Below, piece by piece: positions 28,246 to 37,865 of a stretch of 64,000 bases of DNA. Made by a program: the position numbers and the translations under genes. Location of the stretch: assembly GCF_022747945.1 (NCBI RefSeq), contig NZ_JALDST010000001.1:6944001-7008000 (forward strand). Direction: 5' to 3'. The DNA comes from Micromonospora sp. R77. Its GTDB lineage: Bacteria > Actinomycetota > Actinomycetes > Mycobacteriales > Micromonosporaceae. The first letter of the stretch is position 1, and each line of letters begins with the position of its first letter. Under the pieces are notes generated by a model, which saw only the letters and a program-made list of their open reading frames with translations, had not been told where the DNA came from and did not search any database.

Positions 28246-31200
28246 TCAGGAGGCGGACGGACGTCGGGTGGCCAGCTCCTCCGACAGCCGCTCCGCCTCA
28301 CGCAGTTCGTGCCGCATGCCCCGCGTCCGGAAGCTCTCCGCGGCCTGCTCCAGCAGCGCGCGGGCAGCCGCCGGGTCACCCCGGCGCAGCTGCACCCGGG
28401 CCAGGTCGAGCCGGACCACCGCCGCGCCGCCGTGGTCCATGATCTGCTCCCGTACGGCCAGCGCCTGCTCGAAGGCCTCCCGGGCCTGCTCGTAGCGCTC
28501 GCTGGCCTCGTGCACCTCACCGAGGTTGCGCAGCAGGTGTCCCTCGCCGATGACGTCGCGGCTGCGGCGGACCATCTCCAGCACGCCGGTCAGCGTCCGT
28601 TCGGCCTGGACGTGCTCACCGCGGCGCAGCAGCACCTGACCGGCTCGGCGCAGGGCGTGCGCCTCGCCGTGGGCGTACCCCACCGAGCGAAAGATGGTCA
28701 ACGCCTCCTCGAGCTGGTCGTGCGCGACGGCGGTGTGCCCCCGCCGCATCCAGATGTACGCGCTCTGGGTCAGCACCGTGGCCCGGCCGACCACGTCCCC
28801 GACCCGCTCGAAGTCCCGCGCCGCCTGCTCGTAGAGCAGCAGCGCCCGGTCGTCCTCGCCGATCTGCCGGTCCAGCAGGGCCAGGTCACGGCGGCACAGG
28901 GCCAGCCCGTGCGGGTCGCCCAGCTCGTCGAAGATCTCCAGCGCCGCGCCGAGCGCCCGCCGCGCCTCGTCCGGCTGCTGCCGGCTCAGGTGCATGGTGC
29001 CCAGGGAGCTGAGCACGGCCGCGGTGCCGCGCCGGTTGTCGGCCGCGCGGGTCGCCTCCAGCGCCCGCCGGTGGGTCCGCTCCCAGTGGTCGAAATAGCC
29101 CCGCGCCTCGAAGAGGGTGACCAGCGTGGTGGCCAGGTCCCAGCACAGCTCGTGCAGACCGGCCTGGGCGGCCTGCTCGACGGCGAGGCAGAGGCTGGGA
29201 TGCTCGCTGTCCAGCCATTCCATCGGCTCGGTGAGCAGGGCGTCCACGTAGGCGGCCGGCGGCTGCCACCGCGCTCCGTCACCGCGCAGCACCGTGTAGT
29301 CGCCGCCGTAGATCCGGGCGTGGGCCTGCTCGGCGATCGCCAGCCAGCCGCCGACCATCCGTTCGGTCGCGGCGAGCTGCACGGCGGGGCTGTCGTGCAG
29401 GGTGAGCTGCTCGCGGGCGAAGAGCCGGATCACCTCGTGGAACCGGTAGCGGAACTCGCCGGTGCGCTCCACCGCCACCGCGTCCAGCATCTGCACGTCG
29501 ACCAGCGGCTCGACCAGGTCGGACGGGAACGGGCGGTGGTCGTCGAGCAGCGCACCGGCGATCCAGCCCGGCACGGTCGGCCCCTCGGCGAGGCTGAACA
29601 GGCGCAGCAGCCGGCGGTCGGCCCGGTTGAGCCCGTCGTGGGTGAGCGACAGGCTGGCCCGCATGGTCATCTCGCCGTGCGCCAGCTCGTCCAGCCGGTG
29701 CCGCTCGTTGGCCAGCCGGTGCACCATCGACGCGAGCGTCCAGTGCGGACGGGCGGCCAGCCGGGCGGCCACGATCCGCAGCGCCAGCGGCAGGCCGCCG
29801 ACCGTGGCCACCAGGGCGGTGGCCGCCTCCGGTTCCCGGGCGACCCGCTCCGCGCCGATCACCCGGCCCAGCAGCTCCAGCGCCTGCGCCCGGTCCAGCA
29901 CGTCCAGCTCCACCCGCTGCGCGCCGGGCAGGGCGGTCAGCCGGGACCGGCTGGTGACCACGACCGCGCAGCTGCTGCTGCCGGGCAGCAGCGGGCTGAT
30001 CTGGCGCTCGTTCGCCGCGTCGTCGAGGACCACCAGCATCCGGCGGGACGCCAGCAGGGTCCGGTACATCTCGGCGCGTTCGTCGGTGCCGTCGGGGATC
30101 ACCGGGCCGGGGATGCCCAGCGCCCGCAGGAACCGGCCGAGGGCGTCCTTCGCGCTGACCGACTCGGGGCCCGCGCCGCGCAGGTCGCAGTAGAGCTGGC
30201 CGTCGGGGAAGCGGCTCCCGCCCAGCCGGTGGGCGACGTGGGTGGCCATCGCGCTCTTGCCGATGCCGGGCTTGCCGGCGATCACCACCAGCCCGAGCGC
30301 CCGCTGCCCGTCGCCGCCGAGCAGCGCGGCCTCCACCGTCCGCAGCACCGGCTCGCTGGCCACGAAGTCCGCGGTGTCGGCCGGGAGCTGGTGCGGCTTC
30401 TCCTCGCCGTACGCCGGTGCGGGCGCGACGGCCGGCGCCGGCCGGTTGCCCTCCGGGCGGTGCGGCGCCGTGCCGCCGGCGTGCAGCGCCGGGTCACCGG
30501 CCAGGATGGCGGCCTCCAGCTGGCGCAGCTCCTCCCCCGGTTCCAGGCCCAGCTCGTCGGCGAGCAGCCGCCGGCCGGCCCGGTAGACCTCCAGCGCCTC
30601 GGCCTGCCGGCCGGAGCGGTGCAGCGCCAGCATCAACTGCCCGCGCAGCCGCTCCCGCAGCGGGTGTTCGTGCACCAGCCGGCTGATCTCGCCGACCAGC
30701 TGGTGGCTGCGCCCGAGGCTCAGCTCCAGCTCGAGGTAGGTCTCGATCGCGGCCAGCCGGTCCTCGTCCAGCCGCACCCCGCGGGTGCGCAGCGCCTCGC
30801 TGGGAATGCCGCTGAGGCACGGGCCGCGCCACAGCGCCACGGCGGCCCGCAGGGTCTCCGCCGCCTCGGCGACCCGCCCCTCCTTGACCAGCACCCGGGC
30901 GGCCATCACCTGCCGGTTGAACACCTGCAGGTCCACCGAGTCCTCGTCGGTGCGCAGCAGGTATCCGGGGGCGCGGGACACCACGGACGCCGCGACGCCG
31001 GCCGCGGCGAAGCTCTTGCGCAGCCGGGACACGCAGATCTGGATCTGGGTACGGGCGGTGTCCGGTGGCTCCTCGTGCCAGATCAGGTCGAGCAGCCGGT
31101 CGGTGTCGACCACCCGGCCCGCCTCCATCAGCAGGCAGGCGAGGATGATCTCCTGCCGTCCCGGCGGGATCCGGACCGGCCCGGTCGCCCCTTCCACCTG

Positions 31201-31269
31201 CAGGGGGCCAAGGACCCGGAAAACGATTCCGGGCAGCGCGACCGGGCGGGCGAGGGTCAAGTCGGGCAT
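28246..31269 (-). CDS. AfsR-type SARP/NTPase/TPR transcriptional activator
   Basis: A 1007-aa regulator. It has an N-terminal winged-helix DNA-binding domain (FRVLGPLQV to PGYLLR, residues 17-105), a bacterial transcriptional activation (BTAD) domain to about 255, an NB-ARC domain with P-loop GKPGIGKS (K338), and many C-terminal TPR-like helices ending near LREAERLSEEL. The ATG at 31269 begins just before the conserved winged helix; an upstream in-frame extension has no homology. Large SARPs of this kind activate antibiotic clusters and bind direct repeats near -35 regions. Its place beside the cluster makes it the leading candidate activator of the NRPS operon. Confidence 0.93.
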   Translation of the reverse strand: MPDLTLARPVALPGIVFRVLGPLQVEGATGPVRIPPGRQEIILACLLMEAGRVVDTDRLLDLIWHEEPPDTARTQIQICVSRLRKSFAAAGVAASVVSRAPGYLLRTDEDSVDLQVFNRQVMAARVLVKEGRVAEAAETLRAAVALWRGPCLSGIPSEALRTRGVRLDEDRLAAIETYLELELSLGRSHQLVGEISRLVHEHPLRERLRGQLMLALHRSGRQAEALEVYRAGRRLLADELGLEPGEELRQLEAAILAGDPALHAGGTAPHRPEGNRPAPAVAPAPAYGEEKPHQLPADTADFVASEPVLRTVEAALLGGDGQRALGLVVIAGKPGIGKSAMATHVAHRLGGSRFPDGQLYCDLRGAGPESVSAKDALGRFLRALGIPGPVIPDGTDERAEMYRTLLASRRMLVVLDDAANERQISPLLPGSSSCAVVVTSRSRLTALPGAQRVELDVLDRAQALELLGRVIGAERVAREPEAATALVATVGGLPLALRIVAARLAARPHWTLASMVHRLANERHRLDELAHGEMTMRASLSLTHDGLNRADRRLLRLFSLAEGPTVPGWIAGALLDDHRPFPSDLVEPLVDVQMLDAVAVERTGEFRYRFHEVIRLFAREQLTLHDSPAVQLAATERMVGGWLAIAEQAHARIYGGDYTVLRGDGARWQPPAAYVDALLTEPMEWLDSEHPSLCLAVEQAAQAGLHELCWDLATTLVTLFEARGYFDHWERTHRRALEATRAADNRRGTAAVLSSLGTMHLSRQQPDEARRALGAALEIFDELGDPHGLALCRRDLALLDRQIGEDDRALLLYEQAARDFERVGDVVGRATVLTQSAYIWMRRGHTAVAHDQLEEALTIFRSVGYAHGEAHALRRAGQVLLRRGEHVQAERTLTGVLEMVRRSRDVIGEGHLLRNLGEVHEASERYEQAREAFEQALAVREQIMDHGGAAVVRLDLARVQLRRGDPAAARALLEQAAESFRTRGMRHELREAERLSEELATRRPSAS

Positions 31270-31589
31270 GAGTCTCCAGGGCCGACAGCTATTCAGGAAT
31301 GACGGTTCTGTAAACAACTTCACTTCATCGGAGGGCCCGCTGTCCAGCCGCGCAAGAACAACTCTTTGAACCGTCCGTAGGTTGCGCGATCCGGTGCCGG
31401 GATGGTCAAGTGGAACGTCGCAGCCCGCCCCCGGCACGAACGGGTGACGGTGGCTGCCGTCCGGTCGGTGAATGGCGGACGACGCGCGGGGAAAGCGCCG
31501 TGATAGGCCGGAGTTGCCTGGTCGGTCGAGAGTTGTTCGCACAGCCACCCAGTGTGGACAGCGGGGAACCAGGCAGAGGAGATCACCGG
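31270..31589. promoter_or_regulatory. 320-bp divergent promoter region
   Basis: Non-coding gap between the AfsR-type gene (minus) and the SnoaL-like gene (plus). It contains a relatively AT-rich stretch near 31,290-31,330. I see no reliable core promoter motif, only an 8-bp inverted pair (31301-31308 and 31368-31375) that may be chance. It presumably holds both promoters. Confidence 0.5.
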
Positions 31590-31976
31590 ATGATCAGCCA
31601 CCGGGGTTCGCGGACACGCAGCGCAGTCGCCACCGCGGCCGGAGTCGACCACGTCAGACTGTCGTACCACTATCTCGACACCGGTGACATCGACGGGTAC
31701 GCCTCGCTGCTCGACGAGCACGTGCAGGTACGGCGACCGGACCTGGCGCAGGGCCGGGGCCGGGCAGAGGTGCTCCGGATCCACGCCCAGGTCGCCGGCC
31801 CACCGGCCCGGCACCAGATCTTCAAGGTCATCGCCGACGGTGACGGGGTGGCGGTGACCGGCCGCTACACCGGCGCGTCGAGCCGGAGCGACCTGGACTT
31901 CGTGGACGTGTTCACGCTGACCGACGAGGGGATGCTGCTCGGCTACCGGCGCTTCTACTTCGTCGCACCCGCCTGA
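31590..31976 (+). CDS. SnoaL/NTF2-like protein
   Basis: A 128-aa protein of the NTF2-like/SnoaL-like superfamily: helical N-terminus (DHVRLSYHYLDTGDIDGYASLLDEHVQVRRPD), then a small alpha+beta barrel with the typical ending FVDVFTLTDEGMLLGYRRFYF. The ATG at 31590 follows GAGGAG. Members include polyketide cyclases, hydroxylases, isomerases and many of unknown activity. It is transcribed away from the AfsR-type regulator at the cluster border, and it may or may not belong to the pathway. No catalytic residues can be assigned. Confidence 0.8.
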   Translation: MISHRGSRTRSAVATAAGVDHVRLSYHYLDTGDIDGYASLLDEHVQVRRPDLAQGRGRAEVLRIHAQVAGPPARHQIFKVIADGDGVAVTGRYTGASSRSDLDFVDVFTLTDEGMLLGYRRFYFVAPA

Positions 31977-32216
31977 GCGTCGGAAAGCGCTGTCTTGAGG
32001 TCGGCGCGAACCGTGTGCGATTCTTGGTCGTCGATGTGACCCGGCGCGCGGGCCGGAGCGTCGTCCACTGGGCAACCGCGGACCGGCACGGTCCACGGAG
32101 GACGACGGCACCTCACCAGAGCTGATCCGGCCAGGAGTCCGTCCGTCGCGCCCGTGGGTCACCCCGTCGCCGGCCGGGTGCGGTCTCCGGCGTGAGCACC
32201 GAAGGAAGACCCAGCC

Positions 32217-34313
32217 ATGAGGAACCCGAACAGCCCCGGGGGCCCGCCCCGTCCCGCCCGACGTCGGTGGAGCGCGCTCGGGGCGGGCCTGCTGCTCGCC
32301 ACGGCAGCGCTCGGCGGCCCGCAACCGGCCCACGCCGGGACCACGCCGACCCCGGTGACGGTCACCGTGAACGCCCGCGCGGGGCTGGCCACGGTGCCGG
32401 ACACCGCACTGGGCGTCAACCACGCCATCTGGGACGCCAACCTGGGCAGCACCGAGACGTCCGACCTGCTGCGGGCGGCCGGCGTCCGGATGCTGCGCTA
32501 CCCGGGCGGCTCGTACGGCGACATCTACCACTGGAAGGACCACACCGCGCCCGGCGGCTACGTCGCCCCCGGTACCGACTTCGACACCTTCATGGCCGCC
32601 GCGAAACGGGTCGGCGCCCAGCCGATGATCATCGCGAACTACGGCACCGGCACGCCCGCCGAGGCCGCCGACTGGGTGCGCTACGCCAACGTCACCAAGG
32701 GCTACGGCGCCCGGTACTGGGCGGTCGGCAACGAGAACTACGGCAACGGCCTCTACGGCTCGGGCTGGGAGGCCGACGACCACGCCGACAAGAGCGCCAC
32801 CCAGTACGCGAAGCTGGTCGTCGCGTACGCCGACGCGATGAAGGCCGTCGACCCGACCGTCAAGGTCGGCGCGGTGCTCACCATGCCGGGCAACTGGCCG
32901 GACGGGATGACCGCCGGCAGCGACCCCGGACCGTGGAACTCCACGGTGCTCTCCATCGCCGGCCCGAAGATCGACTTCGTGGACGTGCACTGGTACCCGG
33001 GTGGCACCGCCGCCGAGTCACTGGCGCGGACCAGCCACCTCCCCGACGCGGCCTACCTGCTGCGCCAGCAGATCGACCGGTACGCGGGCCCGGACGCCGG
33101 ACGGATCGGCATCAGCTTCACCGAGCTGAACGTCGGCGCCGGCCAGAACACCCAGCCGGGGGCGCTCTTCCTGGCCGACGCCTACAGCGGGCTGCTGGAG
33201 AACGGCGTCTTCACGGTGCAGTGGTGGAACGTGCACAACGGGATCGGCACCGTCTCCGAGGTGGCCGGGCACACCGACTACGGCGACTTCGGGCTGCTCT
33301 CCAGTGGCGGCTGCACCGCAGACGGGTCGGTCTGCGAGCCGCCGCTGAACACCCCGTTCGCGCCCTACCACGCGCTGTCCATGATGAACCTCTTCGCCCG
33401 CGCCGGTGACCAGCTCGTCCGGGCCGGCACCGACCAGCCGCTGCTGACCGCCCACGCGACCCGCCGCGCCGACGGGGACCTGGCGGTGCTGCTGGTGAAC
33501 AAGGACCCGGACACGGCCTACCCGGTCACCCTGGACTACGCCGGGTTCACCCCGGCCGACACCGCGCCCACGGTCCACACCCTCACCAACGGCGCCGACG
33601 CCATCGCCACCGCCCGGTCGGGGAGCGCCACCAGCCGGACCCTGCCGCCGTACTCCCTGACCACGCTGGTGCTGCGACCGGCCGGCGCAGTCACCGGGCA
33701 GCCCGGGGCGCCGGGCCGGCCCACCGCCACCGCCGTCACCGACCGGACCGCGACCATCTCCTGGCCGGCGGCCACCCCCGGCGCCAGCCCGATCGCCAAG
33801 TACGAGGTCTACCGGCAGAACGGCGCGGTCAGCGAGCAGCTCGGCGAGACCAGCGGCCTCTCGCTGTCGGTCGGCAACCTCAACCCGGGCAGCCGGTACA
33901 CGGTCAACGTGCTCGCCCGCGACACCGCCGGCCGGGTGTCCTGGTCGTCGCCACCGCTCAGCCTCACCACCGGCAGCCCGGCCGCCAGCACCTGCGCGGT
34001 CCGACTGAGCAAGACCTCGGACTGGGGCAACGGGTTCGTCGCCGGCGTGGACATCGTCAACACCGGGCCGAACCCGATCAACGGCTGGACCCTCGGCTGG
34101 AACTGGCCCACCGGCTGGCAGCAGCTGAGCAGCGGCTGGAGCGCCGACTGGTCGCAGGCCGGCACCGCCGTCAAGGCCACCAGCACCGCCGACAACCGGC
34201 AGCTCGCCGCCGGTGGGGGTGCCACCAGCATCGGCTTCGTCGGGTCGTACGGCGGTCCGAACGTGCTGCCAGGCGTGTTCACCCTGAACGGCACCGTCTG
34301 CACCACCCGGTGA
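32217..34313 (+). CDS. Secreted clan-A glycoside hydrolase with FN3 and CBM2
   Basis: A 698-aa exported polysaccharidase. The signal peptide ends AHA at residue 40. The catalytic TIM-barrel-like region (about 45-490) resembles alpha-L-arabinofuranosidases of clan GH-A (ALGVNHAIWD, RYPGGSYGDIYHW). E173 in AVGNENY is the likely acid/base and E303 in SFTELNV the likely nucleophile. An FN3 linker (about 495-585, APGRPTATAVTDRTATISW) and a C-terminal CBM2 cellulose/xylan-binding module (about 592-698, with conserved Trp residues and bounding cysteines) follow. It probably acts on plant cell-wall arabinoxylan outside the cell. The exact GH family is not certain from reading. It marks the end of the secondary-metabolite region. 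Confidence 0.9.
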   Translation: MRNPNSPGGPPRPARRRWSALGAGLLLATAALGGPQPAHAGTTPTPVTVTVNARAGLATVPDTALGVNHAIWDANLGSTETSDLLRAAGVRMLRYPGGSYGDIYHWKDHTAPGGYVAPGTDFDTFMAAAKRVGAQPMIIANYGTGTPAEAADWVRYANVTKGYGARYWAVGNENYGNGLYGSGWEADDHADKSATQYAKLVVAYADAMKAVDPTVKVGAVLTMPGNWPDGMTAGSDPGPWNSTVLSIAGPKIDFVDVHWYPGGTAAESLARTSHLPDAAYLLRQQIDRYAGPDAGRIGISFTELNVGAGQNTQPGALFLADAYSGLLENGVFTVQWWNVHNGIGTVSEVAGHTDYGDFGLLSSGGCTADGSVCEPPLNTPFAPYHALSMMNLFARAGDQLVRAGTDQPLLTAHATRRADGDLAVLLVNKDPDTAYPVTLDYAGFTPADTAPTVHTLTNGADAIATARSGSATSRTLPPYSLTTLVLRPAGAVTGQPGAPGRPTATAVTDRTATISWPAATPGASPIAKYEVYRQNGAVSEQLGETSGLSLSVGNLNPGSRYTVNVLARDTAGRVSWSSPPLSLTTGSPAASTCAVRLSKTSDWGNGFVAGVDIVNTGPNPINGWTLGWNWPTGWQQLSSGWSADWSQAGTAVKATSTADNRQLAAGGGATSIGFVGSYGGPNVLPGVFTLNGTVCTTR

Positions 34314-34353
34314 GGCGCCGGGCCGGCCGGTCATGCCGACCGGTCGGCCCGGG

Positions 34354-35427
34354 TCACTCCGGCAGCAGGGCAGCGGCCACCCGACGGACCCGCTCGGGGT
34401 GGGTGAGCACGTCGACGCTGTCGACGTACTGGTCGACCGCCCCGAGCGGCGGCCGGGCCCGCAGCACCGGGTCGGCGATCCCGGCCCGCAGCGCGGTGGC
34501 GAACCGACCACCGTCGAGCACCAGGAAGGGACGTTCGTGGAAGGTCCGGGCCGTCGGGTCGACGGCCTCCGCCAGGCCGGTGTCGTTGGTCCAGCCGCCG
34601 ACCGTCTCCAGGGCCCGGACCAACCCGGCCTGCCGGTCCGCCCAGGCGCCGGGCCCGAGGGCGTCGCCCAGCGCCGCGACCACCGGCCCGGCCGCGGGCA
34701 GCCCGGCGAAGACGGTGCCGAGCCATTTGTCGTACGGGGGCCAGCGGCGGTGCAGCAGCAGCCCCAGTCGCAGCACGTCCCGGGCGAGTCCGGCGGCGAC
34801 CACCCGGCTGCCCAGCTCGTCGCCGACCTCCGCGCAGCGCCCGGCCAGGTGCTCGGACTGCCCGATCCGGGTCCAGCAGGCGGCCAGCACGTGCCGCCAG
34901 ACGTCGTCCGGATACCAGGCCAGCCGGGCCCGGACGGTGTGCAGCGCCCCGTCCAGGCCGTCGTGGAAGACCGCGCCCCCGGTCAGCTCGGCCAGCCGCT
35001 GGGTGGGCGTGGCGAGCCAGTCCGCCACCCCGATCCCGGTACGCGGGTCGAAGCCGAGCCGGTCGCGCAGCCAGCCGCCCAGCTCGGCCACCTGCACCCC
35101 GTGCCGCTCCCCGGCCGGGTCGGCGACGCCGAGGCGCACCTCGGGCCCGCCCCGGAACCGGGTCGGCCAGTCGAGGAACCGCGCCGGCAGTTCCGCGTCC
35201 AGCAGCACCCGCAGCCCGGCCACCTCGGCCGGGTCGGCGACCAGCAGCAGGGCCCGGGGACCCCAGTCGTGGTCGGTGGAGCGCGCGGTGTCCAGGCCGA
35301 GCAGCTCCGAGCCGCCGTCGAGCAGTCCCGCCGCGTACCGCAGGCCGGGCCGGTGCCGGGCCAGCAGCGGCGCCAGCACCTCGTCGTGGAACCGCTGGGC
35401 CAGGGTCAACCCGGGGACGAACGTCAT
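34354..35427 (-). CDS. DUF4037 / nucleotidyltransferase-like protein
   Basis: A 357-aa protein with the DUF4037 hallmark GGSELLGLDTARSTDHDWG (residues 40-58), which resembles a minimal nucleotidyltransferase GS...DxD motif. The C-terminal helical part contains RLAWYPDDVWRHVLAACW and PPYDKWLG. The ATG at 35427 was chosen because it precedes conserved sequence. The family's substrate is not established. It stands alone between a plus-strand glycosidase and a small membrane protein gene. Confidence 0.8.
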   Translation of the reverse strand: MTFVPGLTLAQRFHDEVLAPLLARHRPGLRYAAGLLDGGSELLGLDTARSTDHDWGPRALLLVADPAEVAGLRVLLDAELPARFLDWPTRFRGGPEVRLGVADPAGERHGVQVAELGGWLRDRLGFDPRTGIGVADWLATPTQRLAELTGGAVFHDGLDGALHTVRARLAWYPDDVWRHVLAACWTRIGQSEHLAGRCAEVGDELGSRVVAAGLARDVLRLGLLLHRRWPPYDKWLGTVFAGLPAAGPVVAALGDALGPGAWADRQAGLVRALETVGGWTNDTGLAEAVDPTARTFHERPFLVLDGGRFATALRAGIADPVLRARPPLGAVDQYVDSVDVLTHPERVRRVAAALLPE

Positions 35428-35511
35428 TCCCGCAGTCTGCCCGGTCACCCGGCGGATGTGGCGGCACCGGCCGGGCGTCGCCACTAGCCTGGGTACCACG
35501 GGGGTGGCGCG

Positions 35512-35733
35512 ATGACGGCAGACGGCGGGGACCGCACGGCGGCACGGCGTCGTCGGCTGCTCTGGGCCGGCATCCTGGCCGTGGTCGGGCTGGTGCTGCT
35601 GCTGGTCGGCCTGACGGTGGCCGACGGCGCGCTCGCCGGGATCGAGGTGGTGCTGGCGATCCTGCTGCTGGTGGCGAGCTACGCCGTGCAGCACCTGGCC
35701 CGCCGCGAGAGCCTCTACGACGACCGGCGCTGA
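35512..35733 (+). CDS. Small two-helix membrane protein
   Basis: A 73-aa protein with a basic N-terminus (RTAARRRRLL), two hydrophobic helices (about 17-36 and 42-60) and a charged tail (RRESLYDDRR). No family recognised. It starts about 85 bp from the divergent DUF4037 gene and ends about 55 bp before the exonuclease gene, so it may be cotranscribed with the latter. Confidence 0.65.
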   Translation: MTADGGDRTAARRRRLLWAGILAVVGLVLLLVGLTVADGALAGIEVVLAILLLVASYAVQHLARRESLYDDRR

Positions 35734-35786
35734 CCCGGCCCGTGCCGGTCCCCCACGGCGTCGTACCGCTGTGCCAGGCTGTCGGC

Positions 35787-36707
35787 GTGGCACAGCAACC
35801 CCCGATCCTGCTGATCGACGCCCCGAGCCTCTACTTCCGGGCCTACTTCGGCATTCCCGAGTCGGCCGCGCGAACAGCGGAGGGTCAGCCGGTCAACGCC
35901 GTCCGCGGCTTCCTCGACATGCTCGCCCAGCTCGTCCGCACCCGCCGGCCGGACCGGATGGTCTGCGCGCTCGACCACGACTGGCGACCGGCCTGGCGGG
36001 TGGAGCTGCTGCCGTCGTACAAGGCGCACCGGGTCGCGCCGGAGGGCGGCGAGGTGGTTCCCGACACGCTCTCCCCCCAGGTGCCGATGATCCTGGAGGT
36101 CCTCGATGCGATCGGCATCACCGCCGTCGGCGCCACCGGCTACGAGGCCGACGACGTGCTCGGCACGCTCTCGGTGACCCAGCCCGGCCCGGTCGAGGTG
36201 GTCTCCGGCGACCGCGACCTGTTCCAGCTGATCGACGACAGCCGTGGCGTGCGGCTGCTCTACGTCGGCCGGGGCGTGGCGAAGCTGGACGACTGCGACG
36301 ACGCCGCCGTACGCGTCCGCTACGGCGTCCCCGCCGACCGGTACGCCGACTTCGCGGCGCTGCGCGGCGACCCGAGCGACGGCCTGCCCGGGGTGCCCGG
36401 GGTGGGTGAGAAGACGGCCGCCCGGCTGATCGACCGGTACGGCGGCCTGCCCGGCATCCTCGACGCGCTCGACGACCCGACGTCCGGTTTCGCCCCCGGG
36501 CTGCGGGCCAAGCTGGACGCCGCGCGGGACTACCTGGCCGTCGCGCCGAAGGTGGTCCGGGTGGCCACCGACGTGCCTCTGCCGGCGCTGCCCACCGCGC
36601 TGCCGACGGCGCCCGCGGACCCGGACCGGCTGCTGGAGCTGGCGGAACGCTGGAACCTCGCCGGCTCGTGCCGGCGGCTGGTCGACGCGCCTGCCGGCGG
36701 GGCCTGA
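35787..36707 (+). CDS. 5'-3' exonuclease (FEN/Pol I N-domain-like)
   Basis: A 306-aa stand-alone relative of the DNA polymerase I 5'-nuclease domain. Acidic metal ligands are visible in LLIDAPSLYFRAY, GYEADDVLGTL and SGDRDLFQLI, and the DNA-binding helix-hairpin-helix in GLPGVPGVGEKTAARLI. I prefer the GTG at 35787 because homology begins at once after it; an in-frame upstream start at 35742 adds an unlikely leader. It removes RNA primers or flaps during replication and repair. In mycobacteria the equivalent gene lies near helY, as here. Confidence 0.88.
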   Translation: MAQQPPILLIDAPSLYFRAYFGIPESAARTAEGQPVNAVRGFLDMLAQLVRTRRPDRMVCALDHDWRPAWRVELLPSYKAHRVAPEGGEVVPDTLSPQVPMILEVLDAIGITAVGATGYEADDVLGTLSVTQPGPVEVVSGDRDLFQLIDDSRGVRLLYVGRGVAKLDDCDDAAVRVRYGVPADRYADFAALRGDPSDGLPGVPGVGEKTAARLIDRYGGLPGILDALDDPTSGFAPGLRAKLDAARDYLAVAPKVVRVATDVPLPALPTALPTAPADPDRLLELAERWNLAGSCRRLVDAPAGGA

Positions 36708-36815
36708 GCAGCCGGCGGGGCCGCCGGACCGGTCACGACGGCGGCCTGTTCAAGCGGCGCGCCGCGCGGGCCGACCTGCCGTCCGGGCCGGCCTGCGGCG
36801 GTGGGCCCGGCGTCG

Positions 36816-37700
36816 TCAGCGGGGCGAGGTGTCCCGCCGGGACGCCAACGGCGTGCCCGGCCGGCCGAGGGTGGACCGGCCGCGCAGCCCCACCGGGTCC
36901 GGCGTGGGTTCCGCCGTGGCGAGGCTGTGTTCCGGGGCCCGCCGCGCGTCCAGGTACGCCGTGCCCGCCCGGTCGTCGTCGGTGGGCGCGGCCAGCAGCG
37001 CGTAGACCAGTCCCACCACACCGAAGACCACCGCGAGCACGATCGGCACCAGCAGCCCGCTGACCTCGGTGCCGGTCAGCTCGCCCGACCGTTCGTGCAG
37101 GTGCACCGAGAGCCCGCTCATGCCGGTGAAGTGCATCCCGTTGACGGCGATGCCCATGACGAGCGCGGAGGCGGCGATGGCCAGGCCCCGCCGGACCGTC
37201 ATGGACAGCCAGAGCGCCACCGTGGCGGCCACCAGCGCGATGAGCACCGACAGCACCACCCGGGTGCGGTCGTAGCCGAGGGTGCCGTCCAGCCGCATGG
37301 CGGCCATGCCGGTGTAGTGCATGGCGGCCACACCCGCGCCGGTGAACAGCCCGCCGGCGAGCACCCGCGGCGGCGAGAGCCGGCCGGTGCCGACGATGGC
37401 CAGGCCGACGCCGACCGCGGCGACGGCGATGGCCGTGCTGGCCGCGGTGATCGGCACGTCGTAGCGGATCCGGGTGCCCTCGACGGCGAAGCCGAGCATC
37501 GCCATGAAGTGCATCGCCCAGATGGCGGTGCCGCCGAGCGCCCACGCGGCGAGCAGTCCCCACCAGGCCCGCTGCCCGCCGGTGCGGGCGGTGCGGATCC
37601 GGCCGGCGCAGACCAGGCCGAGGGCCGAGCCGAGCACCGACAGCGCGTAGCTGAGCGCGGGCGTGATCCACCCGTACTCAAAGTGATTGATTTCCGCCAT
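36816..37700 (-). CDS. MHYT-domain membrane sensor protein
   Basis: A 294-aa integral membrane protein with about seven helices and three MHYT-type motifs (MHFMAMLG, MHYTGMAAM, MHFTGMSGL). These are proposed to bind copper and sense oxygen, CO or NO. The soluble tail (about 230-294) is low complexity with no GGDEF, EAL or kinase domain, so any output partner is separate. The gene stands alone on the minus strand next to helY. Confidence 0.88.
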   Translation of the reverse strand: MAEINHFEYGWITPALSYALSVLGSALGLVCAGRIRTARTGGQRAWWGLLAAWALGGTAIWAMHFMAMLGFAVEGTRIRYDVPITAASTAIAVAAVGVGLAIVGTGRLSPPRVLAGGLFTGAGVAAMHYTGMAAMRLDGTLGYDRTRVVLSVLIALVAATVALWLSMTVRRGLAIAASALVMGIAVNGMHFTGMSGLSVHLHERSGELTGTEVSGLLVPIVLAVVFGVVGLVYALLAAPTDDDRAGTAYLDARRAPEHSLATAEPTPDPVGLRGRSTLGRPGTPLASRRDTSPR

Positions 37701-37774
37701 GACGGCCTTCCCCGAGACAGCTACCGACGCGTGACAGGCGCGTCGTAGCCATGATCGGGGAGGCTCTGAGCAGG

Positions 37775-37815
37775 CACGACGGCACCCCCCAGGAAATCCG
37801 GGGGGTGCCGTCGTG
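37775..37815 (-). terminator. Terminator downstream of the helicase gene
   Basis: A perfect 16-bp inverted repeat (37775-37790 and 37800-37815) with a 9-nt AT-richer loop lies 50 bp past the helicase stop and 75 bp before the MHYT gene start. Both genes are on the minus strand. It is a typical strong actinomycete terminator hairpin without a long U-run. Confidence 0.8.
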
Positions 37816-37865
37816 GTGACGTTCCGATGCGTCGATTTCGGACGGCCAGTGACCGAAAGTGATGA

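Noticed and set aside
31301..31375. 8-bp inverted pair upstream of the AfsR-type gene.
   Set aside because: Arms are short and 59 bp apart, which is expected by chance; kept only as a note on the intergenic region.
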